64,000 bases of DNA from GCA-1730015 sp964574535 (GCA_964574535.1 CAZNOB010000002.1:45783-109782); one strand, 5' to 3'; counted from the stretch's first letter, positions 52,169-60,725 are shown. Notes: generated from the letters alone by a model not told the origin. A program made the numbers and translations.

Positions 52169-52789
52169 ATGCCCAGAGCCTTAAAGTTCAGTTACGGAAA
52201 AAACGAGTTTGAATGCGAGCTCAATAAAATTGACCGCACCAAACTATACGGATCAGTGGATATTGAAACCAGGGATTCGGACGGAAATACCTGTGGGTTA
52301 GCGACACTGGCAAATGATGGAAAAACACTCATCCCGTATGGTGGAACTGCGTTCGGGTATGTGAACGGCGATGGATTATGGGTTGAGCGCAGTGAGTTGT
52401 CACCCGTGAACCTGAACGGTGAAGAACTTGAGACACTGCCGTCCAGTTTTGATTTAACTATTGCCCTGGACAAAGAAGCCAGTCTTGATGAATTTTTGGA
52501 TTGCAGTGTGCGTCTTTGCTATTCGCTGGGTACAGACAATGATATTCCATCCGCCCTGGTTAAGGCTCTGGTGTCTGGCACGATCTATCGATTTGAATTT
52601 CTTTATCGTGAGGGGGTGACAGCTGATCCGGCCTTTATATTGGCAACTCCCGATGAAAATCTGTGGATGATGGTTGGAAATCCATCGCGAATTGACTTTG
52701 TCGGGCTTGATCAGGCGGCGGTGACATTTAGTGGTGACACCGATGAAGTCGACGACGAGGCCGATGAGTTTGATTTTGAAATGCTTTGA
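52169..52789 (+). CDS. Unassigned 206-aa protein with acidic C-terminal tail
   Basis: I do not recognise a family. The protein appears beta-rich at the start ('KFSYGKNEFECELNKIDRTK', 'LYGSVDIETRDSDG') and mixed later. The end is strongly acidic and hydrophobic: 'SGDTDEVDDEADEFDFEML'. That ending resembles the recruitment tails of single-strand DNA-binding proteins, though no OB fold can be proved by eye. It starts 22 bases after the primase-HAD gene and is followed 44 bases later by the SAM-domain gene, so it belongs to the operon. It could be a binding or scaffold subunit. Confidence 0.7.
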   Translation: MPRALKFSYGKNEFECELNKIDRTKLYGSVDIETRDSDGNTCGLATLANDGKTLIPYGGTAFGYVNGDGLWVERSELSPVNLNGEELETLPSSFDLTIALDKEASLDEFLDCSVRLCYSLGTDNDIPSALVKALVSGTIYRFEFLYREGVTADPAFILATPDENLWMMVGNPSRIDFVGLDQAAVTFSGDTDEVDDEADEFDFEML

Positions 52790-52833
52790 AGGAATGCGCA
52801 GATGATCTTTCGGTTTAATCATGGAGACATTCA

Positions 52834-54111
52834 ATGCCCAATATAAATCTGACCGATAGTCGTAAAAGAGATGCTGTTGTGAAGGCCGAGTCAACCGGTG
52901 TTGCGGAAGACCTTCGTTATGTCGATGGTGACGGTAAGGTGGCCTATACGCGGAAAATTCTAAAAGCGACGGTAGCGCATGATTTTTCAACATTGGTAGA
53001 GACTTGTGACAATGATAAGGAAAAACTGGCGCAGGCCCTGATCGAGGGTGATCCGGAGGTGGATATCGAGCGTTGCGGTATTTATTTGTGGGGAGTTTCA
53101 AAGGTCTATGTGAATTCAGAAGACGGTATTGTCTACCGTATTGAGCAGACGGAAGTGGTACGTGATCCCGAGGGTGAAATTAAAGAGAGGCGTCCGCGCA
53201 CGCGAGCGGAAGCCAATATTGATATCGAAATACCATTGACCTGGACTGGCCGAAAAATTGACAAAGCAGAGGCGGTAAGACGTTTTGTTTTTTCTTCGAA
53301 GTTACAAATAGTGCATATCAATGGTCTGACTTATGATTTTTTGTTTGGCATGGCGTCCGAGCTGGCGTCATCGAATGCATTAATGATGATAGGCGGAGGC
53401 AGTAAAGGTCGTGATCCGCTGATTTTTCGCAGTGGCAGCATACCCTACCGAGGATTTTTGGAAGGGCGGGTGGATGGTGAGCGATATATTTTGCTGTTAC
53501 ATCTTTCCAATCTGGAATTAAAAGCACCGCAACGGAACAGTAAGTCCAGGCAAGCAGAGAGTGAAAAGTCGCTTGAGCCTGATGGCAAGGCGCCAAAAGA
53601 GAAAGAAAACAAAGACGCGGCATTGCCTGCGAAGGCTAAGAAAGCAGCGAAACCGAAAGCGGCAGTGTCTTCGGAGCAGTCAGATCCGTCACCATCAAAT
53701 AAAAAGAAAGCAAAAAAGAAAGCAAAAACAAAAACGATCGGTAACAAAAAGGCGAATGCTGTTGCGACTGACAATAAACCAAAAGCGAAGAAAAAGCGTG
53801 CGGCGCGGAAAAAAACCGACAACACCACTAAGCCCCGGGTTGAGGCAGCAGAGCTTGATCAGCTTAGCACTGAGGATCTGGGTGTCTGGCTGAAAAGTGT
53901 GCGTATGGGTAAATATCTGGATTTATTTGTCAGCAATGAGATAGATGTCGATGTGCTCGCAGAGTTAACTGATGATGATCTAAAAGAGCTGGATATTCCA
54001 CTGGGGTCGAGGCGTCGATTGCTTAAAGCCGTGAGCGAAGCGGATAATCTGCGAGCAGAAGTGGTGATGGCGGTTAAAACCATGTCAGGCAAAAAAGTAA
54101 CCAATAAATAG
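52834..54111 (+). CDS. Unassigned N-domain, lysine-rich linker and C-terminal SAM domain
   Basis: This 425-aa protein has three parts. Residues 1 to about 225 form an unrecognised domain with 'GIYLWGVSKVYVNSEDGIVY' and 'IDIEIPLTWTGRKIDKAEAV'. Residues about 230-340 are a Lys/Ala/Ser-rich linker like a histone-H1 tail, likely to bind DNA. Residues 344-402 are a sterile alpha motif (SAM), 'LSTEDLGVWLKSVRMGKYLD' then 'LTDDDLKELDIPLGSRRRLL', which normally makes protein polymers or contacts. SAM domains are rare in bacteria. It starts behind a GGAG site and 44 bases after its neighbour. I see no Ku signature. A likely role is a DNA-bound scaffold for the ligase and primase. Confidence 0.72.
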   Translation: MPNINLTDSRKRDAVVKAESTGVAEDLRYVDGDGKVAYTRKILKATVAHDFSTLVETCDNDKEKLAQALIEGDPEVDIERCGIYLWGVSKVYVNSEDGIVYRIEQTEVVRDPEGEIKERRPRTRAEANIDIEIPLTWTGRKIDKAEAVRRFVFSSKLQIVHINGLTYDFLFGMASELASSNALMMIGGGSKGRDPLIFRSGSIPYRGFLEGRVDGERYILLLHLSNLELKAPQRNSKSRQAESEKSLEPDGKAPKEKENKDAALPAKAKKAAKPKAAVSSEQSDPSPSNKKKAKKKAKTKTIGNKKANAVATDNKPKAKKKRAARKKTDNTTKPRVEAAELDQLSTEDLGVWLKSVRMGKYLDLFVSNEIDVDVLAELTDDDLKELDIPLGSRRRLLKAVSEADNLRAEVVMAVKTMSGKKVTNK

Positions 54112-54127
54112 ACGGCTGCAAATCGTT

Positions 54128-55591
54128 ATGGCATTGATCAATAAAGAAGCGTTGAAGAAACACACCGGTGACTATCACAGCGGGAAAAGCGATGCCCTGA
54201 ATGATAATTCGATATTGCAGCGTGTGCGGATGCGCAGACGTCAGTTAGGTCAAATGACGATGGCGCTGGATGTTGAGCTTGCCAAGCGCCGGATTCCTGC
54301 AGGTGAATATCATATTAGCCGCAAAGTCGACGGCGAATATACTTGTCTTGTCTACAGCAAGGGAGAAGTTTTCACTATCAACCCCGGAGGCACCATCAGG
54401 GCAGGGGCCGACTTTCACCGGGAAGCACAAGAGATACTGGATGATTCAGGCGTAAGTTTTGCCATTTTGGGTGGTGAACTCTATGTAAGAAAAGATGGTG
54501 ATGAGCGTCCGCGTGTTCATGATGTGGTTAGAGTTGCCCGCTCCCCTAAATCTGCGTCTGAGGTGGCAAGCTTATGTTTTGCTGTTTTTAATATCTACGA
54601 ATGGAATGACGAGGAACGCAGTGGCCGCTATGCTGATCGATTTGATCGGATTAATGCGCTTTTTGGTAAAGCGGATCGCATCCACCCGGTGGAAACGATA
54701 GTTGGTGACGGCAGTAAAGCAGTACTAAAACAATTTAAACAATGGGTCGATAGTGAAAATGCCGAAGGAGTAGTTGCGCGCAGCGATACCGCTGGGGTTT
54801 TTAAAGTCAAACCAAGGCACACCATAGATCTTGCTGCCATCGGTTTTACAGAAGGGCTGGATGATCGCGCGGGTATGTTGCACGATATTATGCTGGCCGC
54901 GATCCGGGCGGATGGCACCTTTCATATCATTGGTCGAGTCGGGGGTGGTTTCTCTGACGATGAAAGAACCCGGTTGCTTGGTGTGCTGGAGGAACGTGTG
55001 GTCGAAAGTGAGTATGCCGAAGTCAATTCTGACCGCGTGGCTTATCGAATGATCGAGCCCGGACTGGTGCTGGAGATTTCCTGTCTTGATATTATTGCCA
55101 GAACATCGCGTGGCAGCACCATTGATAAAATGGTACTTGAGTGGGATGAAGAAAATCGTCTCTGGGAAGGTATCCGGCGATTGCCGTTGTGCAGTATTAT
55201 CTCGCCGCAGTTCATCCGAATGCGAGATGATAAAAATGCAACTGATGAAGATGTTCGTTTCAGTCAGTTAACTGATATTGTTGAAATACCTGCAGCAAAT
55301 GTGGTGAGCGAAGAGTTAAAATTGCCGCGAAGCGAACTACTGAAACGATCTGTTGCCACCAAAGAACTACGTGGTGCCACAATGGTTCGAAAACTAATCA
55401 TGTGGAAAACCAATAAGGAAGAAGCGTCACGTGATTTTCCCGCCTATGTACTGCACTTGACAGACTATAGCCCCAATAGAAAGGACCCGTTGAAGCATGA
55501 TGTCAGGGTGAGTAGCTCCGAAGAACAAATCGAAGAGTATTTCGCTCTTTGGCAAAAAAAATACTTTGTATCAGGTTGGGAGGCGGTTTAG
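54128..55591 (+). CDS. ATP-dependent DNA ligase-like protein
   Basis: This 487-aa covalent nucleotidyltransferase has motif I Lys66-Val-Asp-Gly69 in 'ISRKVDGEYTCLVY', the KxDG core that takes the AMP. The Arg usual two residues later is Tyr. Motif III is 'ILGGELYVRKDG', IIIa 'CFAVFNIYEWN', motif IV 'NAEGVVARSDT' and motif V 'FKVKPRHTIDLAAIGF'. An OB-fold-like region follows (about 265-340). The last 120 residues ('VATKELRGATMVRKLIMWKT') form an extra domain of unknown kind. No classical N-terminal DNA-binding domain is present. It lies 16 bases after the SAM-domain gene and 8 bases before the EEP gene. It would seal nicks or breaks. An RNA ligase is a less likely alternative. Confidence 0.85.
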   Translation: MALINKEALKKHTGDYHSGKSDALNDNSILQRVRMRRRQLGQMTMALDVELAKRRIPAGEYHISRKVDGEYTCLVYSKGEVFTINPGGTIRAGADFHREAQEILDDSGVSFAILGGELYVRKDGDERPRVHDVVRVARSPKSASEVASLCFAVFNIYEWNDEERSGRYADRFDRINALFGKADRIHPVETIVGDGSKAVLKQFKQWVDSENAEGVVARSDTAGVFKVKPRHTIDLAAIGFTEGLDDRAGMLHDIMLAAIRADGTFHIIGRVGGGFSDDERTRLLGVLEERVVESEYAEVNSDRVAYRMIEPGLVLEISCLDIIARTSRGSTIDKMVLEWDEENRLWEGIRRLPLCSIISPQFIRMRDDKNATDEDVRFSQLTDIVEIPAANVVSEELKLPRSELLKRSVATKELRGATMVRKLIMWKTNKEEASRDFPAYVLHLTDYSPNRKDPLKHDVRVSSSEEQIEEYFALWQKKYFVSGWEAV

Positions 55592-55599
55592 TTATAAAC

Positions 55600-56483
55600 A
55601 TGCAGACATTGCGAGTATTGAGCTGGAATATCCTGCATGGGGGTGGGTCGCGTTGTGACCAGATTCTTGAAACCATTGCCAAGTCAGAAGCGGATATAGT
55701 CACACTGCAGGAATTTAGGCATGGTGCAAATAAAATCACCTTGTTGGAAGGATTGGCCGAGTTGGGTTTAACTACGGTGTTTGCACCGGCCACTCAAACA
55801 GCCCGTGAAAATAGTCTGTTAATTGCCAGTCGATTGCCGATGCAGTCAGAAGTCTTCCCCGCCGATCGCAGCGGGCAGGTACATATGTTGAAGTCATGTA
55901 TTGAAGTGTCGTCGTTGGTGTCTCTCAATGTGATTGCGGTGCACTTTCCCCAAAAGCGCGCGCAGTTCCCGCTGTTTGAGGAATTACTGGAACTCCCTTC
56001 AATGTGGATTGATGATTACTCTCTGCTGATCGGTGATTTTAATTGCGGCATTCCTTTGCTGGATTCTGAAACTAAAACATTTTATTCGACCCATTTATTT
56101 CAACAGCTGTTGAACAGCGGCTGGCGAGATGCCTGGCGTGAACTACATCCGGATGATCGGGAATATACCTGGATTAGTACAAGGAAAGGCAATGGATTTC
56201 GCTATGATCATGTGTTGGTTTCCGCTGCACTGAATGATCTTGTTATCAGTGCAGAATATAATCACAAGGTTCGTGAGAATAAAATTTCAGATCATTCGGC
56301 GCNNNNNNNNNNNNNNNNNNNNNNNNNNNNNNNNNNNNNNNNNNNNNNNNNNNNNNNNNNNNNNNNNNNNNNNNNNNNNNNNNNNNNNNNNNNNNNNNNN
56401 NNAGTGCAGAATATAATCACAAGGTTCGTGAGAATAAAATTTCAGATCATTCGGCGCTGCTGGTTGAGCTGGATTGCCGGTAA
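55600..56483 (+). CDS. Endonuclease/exonuclease/phosphatase-family protein, interrupted by assembly gap
   Basis: This EEP-fold metal-dependent phosphodiesterase or phosphatase resembles exonuclease III/APE and Tdp2-like enzymes. Landmarks are 'RVLSWNILHGGG' (Asn10), 'IVTLQEF' (Glu38), 'LLIGDFNCG' (Asp146, Asn148), 'FRYDHVLVS' and 'ISDHSA' (catalytic Asp-His). A 100-N gap interrupts it, and the 55 bases before the gap are repeated exactly after it. Joining the two copies restores one frame of 242 aa ending in 'SDHSALLVELDCR' at a TAA (56481-56483). The gene is therefore probably intact. It starts eight bases after the ligase gene and is the last gene of the operon. A likely role is DNA end trimming. 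Confidence 0.85.
56248..56457. other. Assembly gap of 100 N flanked by a 55-bp duplicate
   Basis: Bases 56248-56302 and 56403-56457 are identical over 55 bases, with exactly 100 N between them. Joined once, they give an uninterrupted EEP gene. This is the signature of two contigs that share an end overlap and were scaffolded without merging, not of a biological repeat. Confidence 0.9.
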
Positions 56484-56673
56484 AGCGCATAGATTCGGTA
56501 ATAAAGTTCCGGAAGCTATCCTCAGGGGGCGTACATTCCGTCGATCTCCACCTGGTTGCCAATTCGTCTGATCGGGCGGGAGATTATAACCCGCTAACCG
56601 CAGAGATCATGAAGCACATCGGGAATAGTATTTAGCTCCTGTTATGCCTGCCTTACAATGGTGGTCTGTTGGA

Positions 56674-56703
56674 ACGGCCGCCTCATCAGGCGGCCGTTTT
56701 TTA
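56674..56703 (+). terminator. Rho-independent terminator after the EEP gene
   Basis: CGGCCGCCT and AGGCGGCCG form a nine-base stem around CATC, followed by six T residues. It ends the rightward DNA repair-like operon and lies just before the end of the leftward M42 peptidase gene. Confidence 0.93.
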
Positions 56704-56704
56704 C

Positions 56705-57946
56705 TTACTTTTTGGTACTTTTCTTTGGTTTTGTATGCTTAAGTGCCGATGCTTTATCAAGGCGAGGATGGTTTGACTTGAATTTGTTGTGCAGGTCTTT
56801 TTCTTTATCCATTGCCTTAAGTGATTCGAAAATCACATGAATTGCAGCCAGTACGTCACTGGTGTTGCCACTTTCGGAGATGGTGTGCATATTGCGAATC
56901 GGGAAACCGATCGAGGTTGCAGCACTATCCACACTGGCAAGTACGGCAGCCATGCCATCGGTGCCGGTATCATTACCGCACACATCGATTTGCATTGGAA
57001 TGTCGTGTTTGATTGCGGCAGATTTTATATGCGCATTGAGTTGCTCGCTGACGATAGCACCCGTTGATAAAGTGAATCCTTTACCCATTTCCAGCGGCGA
57101 CATGTTTCGATCCCCGATATTAGGTGCAGCCACGTAATCGTGATTGACATCAACACCAATAATCGCATCAGGTTTAAGTTCCCCAACCATTACCCGGCTA
57201 CCAAAGCGACCGATCTCCTCGTGAGAGGCGAAGGCGAACTGGACTCGAACCTTTTTCAACGCAGTGCCCCCGGCCATGAGTCTGGCAAGTTCTGCTGCAA
57301 CAAAGCATCCCAGCCCGTTATCCAGATAGGCACCATAGAAAGTATCCGGGCTAAACGATCTTTTAATCGGACGATTTAACAGCAGGGTGTCGCCAGGGCG
57401 AATCCCCAGGGCTTCGATTTGAGCTGCTTTCTCGTCGCCATGAATTTGTAGTTCTAGATAAATTTGTTTGGGTGATATACCTTTATCGCCTGTACGTTGT
57501 GCGGGTTCTGAAAAATGTATTGCTCCCAGAGCTTCGACCGTGCCACCGTTGATTGCCCGGTAGCTACCCGGTTTTTTTGGATCTTCACTAAATAACGTGA
57601 CTTCGTGTCCAATCAGTGTACATGGTAAAAATGCATCGCTGTTTATCCAGATTTTCCCATCATTACCAATCTTTCGGACTTGCATGCGAATTTTGTCGGC
57701 ATGACCGATGATCATGATGCTGAACATATCGTCTTTACCCGGGTGCGTATCCCAGACCACTCCGGCATTTCCTTTAAAACCATGCATGGCCCAGCTTTTA
57801 GGGGCAAACTTCTCAATGGCCGGATTGATAACGCCATGAGTCATCGCGCTTTCCAGACCCACCGGGCTTGGTGCACTGAGAATTTCACGCATGAATTTAA
57901 ACTGGGTTTCGGGCATTGGTGCAGCCCATGGTTTCTTTTCACTCAT
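56705..57946 (-). CDS. M42-family metallopeptidase
   Basis: This 413-aa aminopeptidase or deblocking peptidase of family M42 is normally a large cytoplasmic tetrahedral oligomer. The metal ligands are visible as 'IIGHADKIRM' (His), 'YGAYLDNGLGC' (bridging Asp), 'ASHEEIGRFGSR' (Glu pair), 'IGVDVNHDYVAAP' (Asp) and 'NMHTISESG' (final His). The end carries a Lys-rich tail ('HTKPKKSTKK'). It may cut N-terminal residues from peptides. yceH lies just upstream (20 bases) and may share its mRNA. Confidence 0.88.
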   Translation of the reverse strand: MSEKKPWAAPMPETQFKFMREILSAPSPVGLESAMTHGVINPAIEKFAPKSWAMHGFKGNAGVVWDTHPGKDDMFSIMIIGHADKIRMQVRKIGNDGKIWINSDAFLPCTLIGHEVTLFSEDPKKPGSYRAINGGTVEALGAIHFSEPAQRTGDKGISPKQIYLELQIHGDEKAAQIEALGIRPGDTLLLNRPIKRSFSPDTFYGAYLDNGLGCFVAAELARLMAGGTALKKVRVQFAFASHEEIGRFGSRVMVGELKPDAIIGVDVNHDYVAAPNIGDRNMSPLEMGKGFTLSTGAIVSEQLNAHIKSAAIKHDIPMQIDVCGNDTGTDGMAAVLASVDSAATSIGFPIRNMHTISESGNTSDVLAAIHVIFESLKAMDKEKDLHNKFKSNHPRLDKASALKHTKPKKSTKK

Positions 57947-57966
57947 TATGTTCTTCCTGTTGCAGA

Positions 57967-58653
57967 TTAGGTTGATTCGGTGTCGGGTATTTCGTGACCG
58001 GTTAGCTGGTATAGCGTTTCAAGTTGATTTCTGAGAAGTTCAACCTCGGATCTTAGCTTGTTGATTTCGGTATTTGATTTTGGTGTGGCAGATGCTGTTG
58101 TCTGTGGCATTTTCACCTCGCCGCAGAGGATATGGCCGTAGCGGTCTTCACGTTGCCCTGATTGCCTGGGGATCAGTATAACCATCGGGCTTTCGCCCTG
58201 GGTGAGCCGTTCCAGGCTTAACTGCATGTTATCGCGATCACTGAACTCACACAGCCGCTGGGTGCGGGTCATGAGTTCATTGATAGTCTGTGGACCGCGC
58301 AGCATCATGACAGATAGCAAGGCCTGCTGTTTTTTACTAAGCTGATATTCGTTGGTGAAGCGTTGTTCGTACTTTTCGCTGCGAGCCCCCATTTCGTAAC
58401 GGACAAGGCGACGTGATTCCAGTTCCCGAAGAGACCTGACAATTTCTCCCTGCTGGTAGTTGGATACAGGTTCGCGGTTGGTTTTCTGATTGGCAGCGCC
58501 GAGCAAACTATTGACAGTGAGAGGGTAGGCATCAGGAGTGCTGAGTTGTTTTTCCATCAATGTGCCCAGAACACGGCATTCAATATCGCTTAGGAGCGCC
58601 TGTTTTACAGCGTCTGGTTGAGTAGATTCCGTGTTTTCCGAGTCTTCATTCAT
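57967..58653 (-). CDS. yceH: UPF0502 (DUF480) family protein YceH
   Basis: This 228-aa protein has the conserved start 'ALLSDIECRVLGTLMEKQLS' and 'YPLTVNSLLGAANQKTNREP', then 'MLRGPQTINELMTRTQRLCE'. These form two winged-helix-like domains, so a nucleic-acid-binding role is likely. The function is not established. The C-terminal coiled coil ('INKLRSEVELLRNQLETLY') fits the family. Confidence 0.93.
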   Translation of the reverse strand: MNEDSENTESTQPDAVKQALLSDIECRVLGTLMEKQLSTPDAYPLTVNSLLGAANQKTNREPVSNYQQGEIVRSLRELESRRLVRYEMGARSEKYEQRFTNEYQLSKKQQALLSVMMLRGPQTINELMTRTQRLCEFSDRDNMQLSLERLTQGESPMVILIPRQSGQREDRYGHILCGEVKMPQTTASATPKSNTEINKLRSEVELLRNQLETLYQLTGHEIPDTEST

Positions 58654-58814
58654 GTTGCATTCCGGTCAGTGGCAAGCCTGTGCAAAGTATAGTTGTTGAT
58701 TAGATAATTGAGTGTCGCAATGACCTAGAACGGTACCAGCTTATTAACCTGAGAACATTGTATTGCAAGTTTATGATCCGTTTTTCAGGCCTGTTATTTC
58801 TATTGTGAAAGCTA

Positions 58815-59255
58815 CTAAGGGTTCAATGTCTGGCGTAGCATTTCAACCCGTTTTCGGTTGGCGTTGAAATCACTGTATCCGACTCTGGAAGATGACCGAA
58901 CATTGATTTGGTCGCCATCTATTTGTAGTAGCAGGTCATCAATAAAGCCGAATATAGCGCTTTGATAAGTTGCAGTCACCAGATTATCTTCAATGCTAAC
59001 CAGTACTCCGCCAGTGGACTCAATAGCAGCTTGCAGATCCTGAGTGGTGAGACTGGCTGCGAGCAAAGGTTTTATAAAGTACTCTGAGTCGCTGCTTGCT
59101 GTGCTGTTCACGCAATTGGGTTTGTTGCCGCACGGTGGCAGTTCGCCATCAACCAGAGTGGGCGGGCTTTCTTTGGCGGCGTGCTTTGCCTGACCCATAA
59201 AATATAAAGCGACAATAGTTGCGAGCAAAATCAGGAAAATAAGCACTTTGGTCAT
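58815..59255 (-). CDS. DUF1499-family membrane-anchored protein
   Basis: This 146-aa protein has an N-terminal hydrophobic segment ('VLIFLILLATIVALYFM') and the DUF1499 signature 'PPCGNKPNCVNSTA' near residue 40. 'VTATYQSAIFGFIDDLLLQI' and 'NVRSSSRVGYSDFNANRKRV' are also typical. It is probably periplasmic and anchored by its N-terminus. The function of the family is unknown. It is divergent from the nitrile hydratase operon. Confidence 0.88.
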   Translation of the reverse strand: MTKVLIFLILLATIVALYFMGQAKHAAKESPPTLVDGELPPCGNKPNCVNSTASSDSEYFIKPLLAASLTTQDLQAAIESTGGVLVSIEDNLVTATYQSAIFGFIDDLLLQIDGDQINVRSSSRVGYSDFNANRKRVEMLRQTLNP

Positions 59256-59406
59256 GAGCGTTCATCGGGTACAGGGTGAATAGGCAGTATACCTTTTTGG
59301 GTGATTGTGAGCTTTTTCATGAGATACCCTTGTTAGGCGGGTATTGCTGCTCGAACTGATCGATGGTTAATTGTATTCTGTGTTTTGATTGTTAGCGGAG
59401 ACCGCC

Positions 59407-60033
59407 ATGACAGAAGAATCAGAGCATCATCACCACAATAAACCGCTGTCCGAGATCGAGGAGCGAGTGAAAAAGCTTGAAGCATTGCTGATTGAAAAAA
59501 AACTCGTGGATCCGGCGACTCTGGATAAATTGGTCGATACCTATGAGCATCAGGTGGGGCCCAGAAATGGTGCGCGAGTGGTAGCGCGAGCCTGGGTAGA
59601 TGCTGCCTATCGACAGCGCCTGCTTGATGATGCAACCTCCGCTATTGCAGAGCTGGGTTATGGTGGCAGGCAAGGTGAGCACATGGTCTGTGTTGAAAAC
59701 ACTTCTGATGTTCATAACATGGTTGTGTGTACCCTGTGTTCCTGTTATCCGTGGCCAGTACTGGGTTTACCGCCTGCCTGGTATAAGGCATCAAGCTACC
59801 GCGCCAGAGCCGTGTCTGAGCCGCGGCTGGTGCTGGAAGAATTCGGTGTTAGCTTAAAGCCCTCTGTAGAGATCAGAGTGTGGGATTCAACAGCAGAGAT
59901 TCGCTATTTGGTTTTACCGCAGCAACCCGTAAATACCCGACACCTTAACGAGGAGGCACTGGCAGAGCTGGTCACTCGAGACTCGATGATCGGTGTAGCA
60001 TTACTGCCAGATCAACAGGAGGCGGTAACGTGA
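59407..60033 (+). CDS. nthA: Nitrile hydratase alpha subunit, cobalt type
   Basis: This 208-aa subunit carries the metal centre of nitrile hydratase, which turns nitriles into amides in the cytoplasm. The metal-binding claw is Cys108-Thr-Leu-Cys111-Ser-Cys113 followed by Tyr ('VVCTLCSCYPWPVLGLPP'). The Thr after the first Cys and the Tyr after the last mark the non-corrin cobalt form rather than the iron form. The two Cys next to the Ser are those normally oxidised to sulfinic and sulfenic acids. 'GARVVARAWVDAAYRQRLL' is a typical N-terminal block. I use the ATG at 59407 behind GGAG. A His-rich stretch (SEHHHHNK) near the start is natural. It is coupled to the beta gene by a four-base overlap. 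Confidence 0.94.
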   Translation: MTEESEHHHHNKPLSEIEERVKKLEALLIEKKLVDPATLDKLVDTYEHQVGPRNGARVVARAWVDAAYRQRLLDDATSAIAELGYGGRQGEHMVCVENTSDVHNMVVCTLCSCYPWPVLGLPPAWYKASSYRARAVSEPRLVLEEFGVSLKPSVEIRVWDSTAEIRYLVLPQQPVNTRHLNEEALAELVTRDSMIGVALLPDQQEAVT

Positions 60034-60725
60034 ACGGTGCACATGATCTGGGCGGTAAACATGGCCATGGATTTATTGATCGAAGCCAGACTGAACATTT
60101 TCCCGAGGCGTGGGAAGAGAGTGTTTTCGGTCTGACGCTTGCCTGCGGCATGCTGGGGAAATGGAATCTGGATCAGTCACGCTTTGCGCGTGAGCGATGT
60201 GATCCGGCAAAGTATCTGGCATCGACTTACTATGAGCACTGGCTGCACGGACTTGAAATCCTGTTGGTGGATAAAGGACTGGTATCGGAAGAAGAGCTAA
60301 TGAGCGGCCATAGTGATGGTGAGACAGAACTTGATGCGGTGACACCGGTGGCTGTTGATCACCTGCTGGCTGCCGGTGCGCCGACACTTTTGCCTAATCA
60401 TACTGCTGCTTCTTTTTGTGTAGGGGATCAAGTCGTCGTAGAACGTCACAATCCGCCCTGGCATACACGCGTACCGGACTATGTGCGAGGTCGAACCGGC
60501 AAAGTGATCAGCCACCACGGGATGCATGTATATGCCGATGAACACTCAGCCACTGGCGCCCGGCAAGCACAGCATCTCTACGGAGTTCGGTTTGAAGCAT
60601 CAGAATTGTGGGGTGATAACGCCGCTGCACGTAGTGCGGTGTATCTGGATTTATTCGAGCCTTATTTGCAGTCTCTGTCTGATGCGATGGCACACTTGAA
60701 AAATAGTGACGAGGTGCAGCAATGA
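60030..60725 (+). CDS. nthB: Nitrile hydratase beta subunit
   Basis: This 231-aa partner of the alpha subunit starts with the family motif 'MNGAHDLGGKHGHG'. It includes 'PKYLASTYYEHWL'-type wording ('PAKYLASTYYEHWLHGLEIL') and the SH3-like C-terminal domain 'FCVGDQVVVERHNPPWHTRV' with 'PDYVRGRTGKVISHHG'. It lines the active site and substrate channel. The start overlaps the alpha stop by four bases (GTGA), and the stop overlaps the accessory gene by four bases (ATGA), so all three are translated together. Confidence 0.95.
   Translation: MNGAHDLGGKHGHGFIDRSQTEHFPEAWEESVFGLTLACGMLGKWNLDQSRFARERCDPAKYLASTYYEHWLHGLEILLVDKGLVSEEELMSGHSDGETELDAVTPVAVDHLLAAGAPTLLPNHTAASFCVGDQVVVERHNPPWHTRVPDYVRGRTGKVISHHGMHVYADEHSATGARQAQHLYGVRFEASELWGDNAAARSAVYLDLFEPYLQSLSDAMAHLKNSDEVQQ

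Noticed and set aside
53445..53893. Long frames opposite and beside the lysine-rich linker
   Set aside because: A-rich lysine codons produce long Phe-rich antisense and Lys/Arg-rich shifted frames automatically. Only the frame with the SAM domain is credible.
52834..54111. Possible Ku homologue within the repair-like operon
   Set aside because: The N-terminal domain lacks the Ku beta-barrel wording (such as WSGxIxFGLV) and the C-terminus is a SAM domain.
56403..56571. Second, longer ending of the EEP gene through the N run
   Set aside because: Reading across the 100 N keeps an arbitrary frame; the duplicate 55 bases show that the true join ends at 56483.
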